Part shown: positions 6,363-9,450 of the stretch, piece after piece
Numbering within the stretch: the first letter of the stretch is position 1
How the letters are laid out: each line of letters begins with the position of its first letter
Assembly (NCBI GenBank): GCA_946886475.1
Contig: CAMPIQ010000139.1
Coordinates: forward strand, 1 to 9,450
Direction: 5' to 3'
Origin: an uncultured Chitinophagales bacterium
GTDB lineage: Bacteria > Bacteroidota > Bacteroidia > Chitinophagales > Chitinophagaceae
DNA length: 9,450 bases
The notes under the pieces: generated by a model
What the model saw: only the letters and a program-made list of their open reading frames with translations
The model's database searches: none
What the model was told of the DNA's origin: nothing
Program-made: the position numbers and the translations under genes

Positions 6363-9296
6363 ATGCGCATTGTAAGTACGTTTTTATTTCTTGTCATTTT
6401 TTCAATTTCCACCCTTGCACAAAAAGGATTTGAGTGGAAGCAGTCCGACGCTAATGGATACAGCTACAAGTATGTAACCGGCGATCCTATGGGCACCCGT
6501 TTTTATACGTTGAAGAACGGACTGTCCGTGATCCTGTCAAAAAACACAAAAGAGCCAAGGATCGCATTCCGTTTGGCTGTACGTGCCGGTAGTAATCATG
6601 ATCCGAAAGACCACACAGGTCTTGCGCACTACCTGGAGCATTTACTTTTCAAAGGCACTGATAAATATGGTTCGCTCGACTGGGCAAAGGAAAAGCCATT
6701 GCTCGATAAGATCGAGAATTTATATGAGCAGTACAATTCAACAAAAGATGAAGCCAAGCGTACAGAGATCTATAAGGAAATTGACCGTGTTTCCGGTGAA
6801 GCCGCCAGATTCGCCATAGCCGGTGAATATGATAAGCTCATGAAGTCTATCGGTTCGCAGCGTACCAATGCGCACACTTTTGTAGAGGAAACAGTTTACG
6901 AGGAAGATATTCCTTCCAATGCCATAGATAAATTCCTGACCATCCAGGCAGAGCGTTTCCGTAATCCCATCATGCGCATATTTCATACAGAGCTTGAAGC
7001 CGTGTACGAGGAAAAGAACAGGGGCCTGGATAATGATGGAAGTAAAATGCAGGAAGCCATGTTCACTACCTTGTTTCCAACACATAATTATGGACTTCAG
7101 TCTACCATTGGAACCATTGAACATTTAAAGAACCCTTCCATCAAAGCCATCAAAGCATTCTATGATACATATTATGTTCCCAATAATATGGCCATCATCA
7201 TGGCAGGTGATTTTGATCCGGATGTACTCATTAAAAAGATTGACCGGCATTTCAGTTACATGAAATCAAAACCTGTTTCTGAATATAAGGGACCAAAACA
7301 AAGTCCCATTGCCGGACCTGTTATCAGGGAAGTATACGGACCAACTGCTGAAAGTATACGGATATTGTACCGTTCCGCACCAGCAGGAACAAGAGAAGCC
7401 ATGCTGGCCGACCTTACCCGTTCTATTCTGTTCAATGGCAAAGCAGGATTGCTTGATCTCAATATCAATAAGCAACAGAAATTATTGAATGCAGGAGCTG
7501 CTCTGTGGCAGTTCAAAGATCATGGTATTTTCTTTTTGCTGGCGAGCCCCAGGCAGGATCAGTCCCTTGATGATGCTAGAGCATTATTAGCCTCACAACT
7601 GAATGATCTGAAAAGCGGCAATTTCGAGGAGTCGCTCATTTCCTCCATTGTTGCGAATTATAAATTAAGCCAGTTGCAATCACTGGAAAATAATGGTTCC
7701 CGTGTCAATGATCTTACAGACCAGTTCATTAAGAACAGGGGAACTGGCTGGAACCAGGAACTGGCCCTTATTGACGAAATGGGTAAGGTATCAAAGAAAG
7801 AACTGGTTGATTTTGCCAACAGGTTTTTTACCGGTGAGAATTACGTGGTGCTTTATAAAAGAAAAGGAGAAGATAAATCTATTGTGAAAGTAGAAAAGCC
7901 CTCTATTACACCGGTGGAGACCAATGCAGGCAAAACCTCTCCTTTTGTTACCTCCATACTGGAAACGGAACTGCCTTCAATTAGTCCGGTTTGGATCGAC
8001 TACAACAAAGACCTGGAAAAAGCCAAGGTGGGAAATGCTGAAGTATTGTACGTGCACAATAAGGAGAATGGTTTGTTCCGTTTGTCCTACCGCTTCGATA
8101 TGGGAAGCTGGAACAATAAGCTGCTTCCTTATGCCGCACAGTATTTGCAATATTTGGGTACTGATAAATATTCTTCGGAAGAGATCAGTAAACAATTTTA
8201 CCATCTCGCCAGCAATTTCAGTGTACGCACCGGCGACGATCAGACTACGGTAACCATTTCAGGACTGGCAGAGAACTTTGATAAAGCCGTCAGCCTTTTT
8301 GAAGACCTCATTAGAAATTGTAATCCCGATCAAATTTCACTGGATGCTTTAAAGGCCAACATGTTAAAGTCAAGGGCTAATTATAAACTTAATAAAAATG
8401 CCATTTCTTCCGGCCTGCAGTCATATGCCATGTATGGATCCAAAAATCCATTCAATTATACAATGACGGATGCTGAGTTGCAGGCATTGAAACCGGAAGA
8501 CCTGACCAGGCTTTTGCATACGCTGTTCAATTATCAGCATAAGATCGGTTACTATGGTCCACATTCTGTTGCTACATTAACAAATAAGCTTCAGTCTTAC
8601 CATCCTTTGCCCTCATCATGGGTGTCAACACCGGAAGCCGTAAAATTTGAAAGGCTGCAGCAAACCAGTAACAAAGTATTGTTTGCCGATTATGATGCCG
8701 TGCAGGCAGAAATTTACTGGGTAAAGAATCTTTCAGCGTATGATCCAAAAAGCGAAGCTGTGGTGAATCTGTTCAACAGCTATTTTGGTGGAGGAATGGG
8801 TTCTGTTGTTTTTTCAACCATTCGCGAATCGAAGGCCCTGGCTTATTCTACGTATGCAGTTGTGGTAACACCTGATAAAAAAGATGACCGCTTTTCAATT
8901 GTAGCCTATGTAGGAAGCCAGTCGGACAAAATGAACGAAGCAGTTAAGAGTATGAATGAATTGTTGAATGAACTTCCTAAAACGGAACAAAGTTTTGCCA
9001 ATGCCAGGTCGAGCCTGATCAAGAATATTGAAACGGACCGCATTATCCAGGATGGAATTATCAACAGTTATCTGAATGCGCAACGTAAAGGCCTCGATCG
9101 CGATATACGAAAAGATAATTACGCCAGGTACAGTTCACTTACCATAAATGATATTTATAATTACCATCAGAACACCCTGTCAAAACAACCTTATACCTAT
9201 TGTGTTGTTGCATCTAACAAGAGGATCAGCATGGACGACCTGAAGAAATTTGGAGAGTTGAATGTTCTGTCACTTGAGCAGATTTTTGGATATTGA
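6363..9296 (+). CDS. Exported M16 family zinc metallopeptidase (insulinase/pitrilysin-like)
   Basis: Complete 977-residue zinc peptidase, expected in the periplasm or on the envelope, degrading peptides. Residues 1-19 are a signal peptide ending T-L-A|Q. The first half (~45-500) carries the inverted zinc motif H89-Y-L-E92-H93 and a downstream E210-L-E-A-V-Y-E-E217, whose last Glu should be the third zinc ligand. The gap from H93 to E217 is 124 residues, longer than the roughly 75 usual in M16. A charged helical insert at ~105-165 explains the difference; I recall this insert in many Bacteroidota homologues. The conserved T-N-A-H-T (168-172) and E-R-F-R (197-200) follow it. The second half (~540-977) repeats the fold with Q593-Y-L-Q-Y597 in place of the zinc motif, so it is catalytically dead. 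It ends with the substrate-binding signature Y-F-G-G-G-M ... R-E-S-K-A-L-A-Y-S (807-829). No strong Shine-Dalgarno is present; the signal peptide supports the start. It is probably transcribed apart from dsbD. The natural substrate is unknown. Confidence 0.95.
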   Translation: MRIVSTFLFLVIFSISTLAQKGFEWKQSDANGYSYKYVTGDPMGTRFYTLKNGLSVILSKNTKEPRIAFRLAVRAGSNHDPKDHTGLAHYLEHLLFKGTDKYGSLDWAKEKPLLDKIENLYEQYNSTKDEAKRTEIYKEIDRVSGEAARFAIAGEYDKLMKSIGSQRTNAHTFVEETVYEEDIPSNAIDKFLTIQAERFRNPIMRIFHTELEAVYEEKNRGLDNDGSKMQEAMFTTLFPTHNYGLQSTIGTIEHLKNPSIKAIKAFYDTYYVPNNMAIIMAGDFDPDVLIKKIDRHFSYMKSKPVSEYKGPKQSPIAGPVIREVYGPTAESIRILYRSAPAGTREAMLADLTRSILFNGKAGLLDLNINKQQKLLNAGAALWQFKDHGIFFLLASPRQDQSLDDARALLASQLNDLKSGNFEESLISSIVANYKLSQLQSLENNGSRVNDLTDQFIKNRGTGWNQELALIDEMGKVSKKELVDFANRFFTGENYVVLYKRKGEDKSIVKVEKPSITPVETNAGKTSPFVTSILETELPSISPVWIDYNKDLEKAKVGNAEVLYVHNKENGLFRLSYRFDMGSWNNKLLPYAAQYLQYLGTDKYSSEEISKQFYHLASNFSVRTGDDQTTVTISGLAENFDKAVSLFEDLIRNCNPDQISLDALKANMLKSRANYKLNKNAISSGLQSYAMYGSKNPFNYTMTDAELQALKPEDLTRLLHTLFNYQHKIGYYGPHSVATLTNKLQSYHPLPSSWVSTPEAVKFERLQQTSNKVLFADYDAVQAEIYWVKNLSAYDPKSEAVVNLFNSYFGGGMGSVVFSTIRESKALAYSTYAVVVTPDKKDDRFSIVAYVGSQSDKMNEAVKSMNELLNELPKTEQSFANARSSLIKNIETDRIIQDGIINSYLNAQRKGLDRDIRKDNYARYSSLTINDIYNYHQNTLSKQPYTYCVVASNKRISMDDLKKFGELNVLSLEQIFGY

Positions 9297-9370
9297 TCAA
9301 TCATGGGCTCCTCAATCTGTAAAAAATGGTTTGAGAATATATCATTGGATCTTTCATAGAGTGTAAAACA

Positions 9371-9424
9371 ATGCCGGAGCAGAAGAAAAGAATATCCAAA
9401 AAAAGGAAGTGGGAGGTTAAATAA
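9371..9424 (+). CDS. Doubtful 17-residue basic ORF
   Basis: ATG CCG GAG ... AAA TAA would encode the very basic peptide M-P-E-Q-K-K-R-I-S-K-K-R-K-W-E-V-K. It lies in the otherwise empty tail after the M16 gene. Its stop overlaps the possible start at 9424 (TAATG). Short A-rich DNA gives Lys/Arg-rich frames easily, so this is probably chance; the overlap with a following start is the only reason to list it. Confidence 0.1.
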   Translation: MPEQKKRISKKRKWEVK

Positions 9425-9450
9425 TGGGTCGCAGTATATCAGTTATGTAT
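9424..9450 (+). CDS. Possible start of the next gene, cut by the window edge
   Basis: An ATG at 9424 opens a frame reading M-G-R-S-I-S-V-M-Y to the end of the window without a stop. An in-frame TAA at 9418 lies directly upstream, so this ATG is the first possible one. GGGAGG at 9411-9416 is a good Shine-Dalgarno match 7 bases before it, unusual for this window, where the other genes lack one. Only nine codons are visible, so neither the product nor the reality of the gene can be judged. Confidence 0.3.

Noticed and set aside
6738..7124. Minus-strand 128-residue ORF inside the M16 gene
   Set aside because: It lies opposite the conserved zinc-binding region of a clear M16 peptidase and resembles no family.
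7924..8253. Plus-strand 109-residue ORF in another frame of the M16 gene
   Set aside because: It is rich in Cys, Trp and Arg, typical of an out-of-frame shadow, and the M16 frame is continuous through it.
9293..9335. TTGATCAA palindrome at the M16 stop codon and a CTCAA/TTGAG inverted repeat after it as a terminator
   Set aside because: The palindrome is only 8 bp. The other stem is 5 bp with a 15-base loop and no T run follows, so neither supports a terminator call.

Overview
This window reads as chromosomal DNA of a Bacteroidota species, most likely from the Chitinophagaceae side of that phylum. The evidence is indirect. GC content is moderate. Most genes lack a Shine-Dalgarno sequence and have A/T-rich leaders. 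Signal peptides end in the typical '...AFSQ / ...LAQ / ...FAQ' style. Three proteins have the DUF4369-plus-TlpA-thioredoxin layout that is abundant in this phylum. All recognisable genes are on the + strand.

Layout. (1) Positions 2-3518 hold three consecutive, paralogous, exported thioredoxin-like proteins, each with an N-terminal DUF4369-type domain and a C-terminal TlpA/AhpC-TSA-type fold. Their active sites are WCGPC, WCVPC and WCVPC. The first gene is cut by the left edge of the window. (2) Positions 3677-6161 hold a two-gene unit: a stand-alone DsbD alpha-like periplasmic domain with its Cys pair, then, 10 bp later, a full DsbD-type membrane reductase (alpha-like domain, eight membrane segments, C-terminal thioredoxin domain). 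The alpha-like domain of the second protein has lost both cysteines. (3) Positions 6363-9296 hold a complete 977-residue exported M16 zinc metallopeptidase with one active and one degenerate catalytic half. (4) The last 154 bases hold no convincing complete gene; a new reading frame may begin at 9424.

How the genes may work together. In known systems DsbD carries electrons from cytoplasmic thioredoxin across the inner membrane and hands them to periplasmic thioredoxin-fold proteins. The three TlpA-like proteins beside it are natural candidates to receive those electrons, so positions 2-6161 look like one envelope thiol-reduction module (inference from family function and proximity). The M16 peptidase lies behind a hairpin and a 201-bp gap and is probably transcribed separately; no functional link to the redox genes is visible.

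Non-coding structure. The gap between the first two genes carries a duplicated 11-mer and two runs of degenerate heptanucleotide repeats. The gaps before the second and third genes each contain a perfect palindrome made only of A and T. A strong hairpin spans the dsbD stop codon. I see no RNA genes, CRISPR arrays, insertion sequences or attachment sites. The genes are ordinary members of known families. The least ordinary points are the cysteine-less alpha domain fused to DsbD next to a cysteine-bearing free copy, and the triplicated TlpA-like genes beside it.
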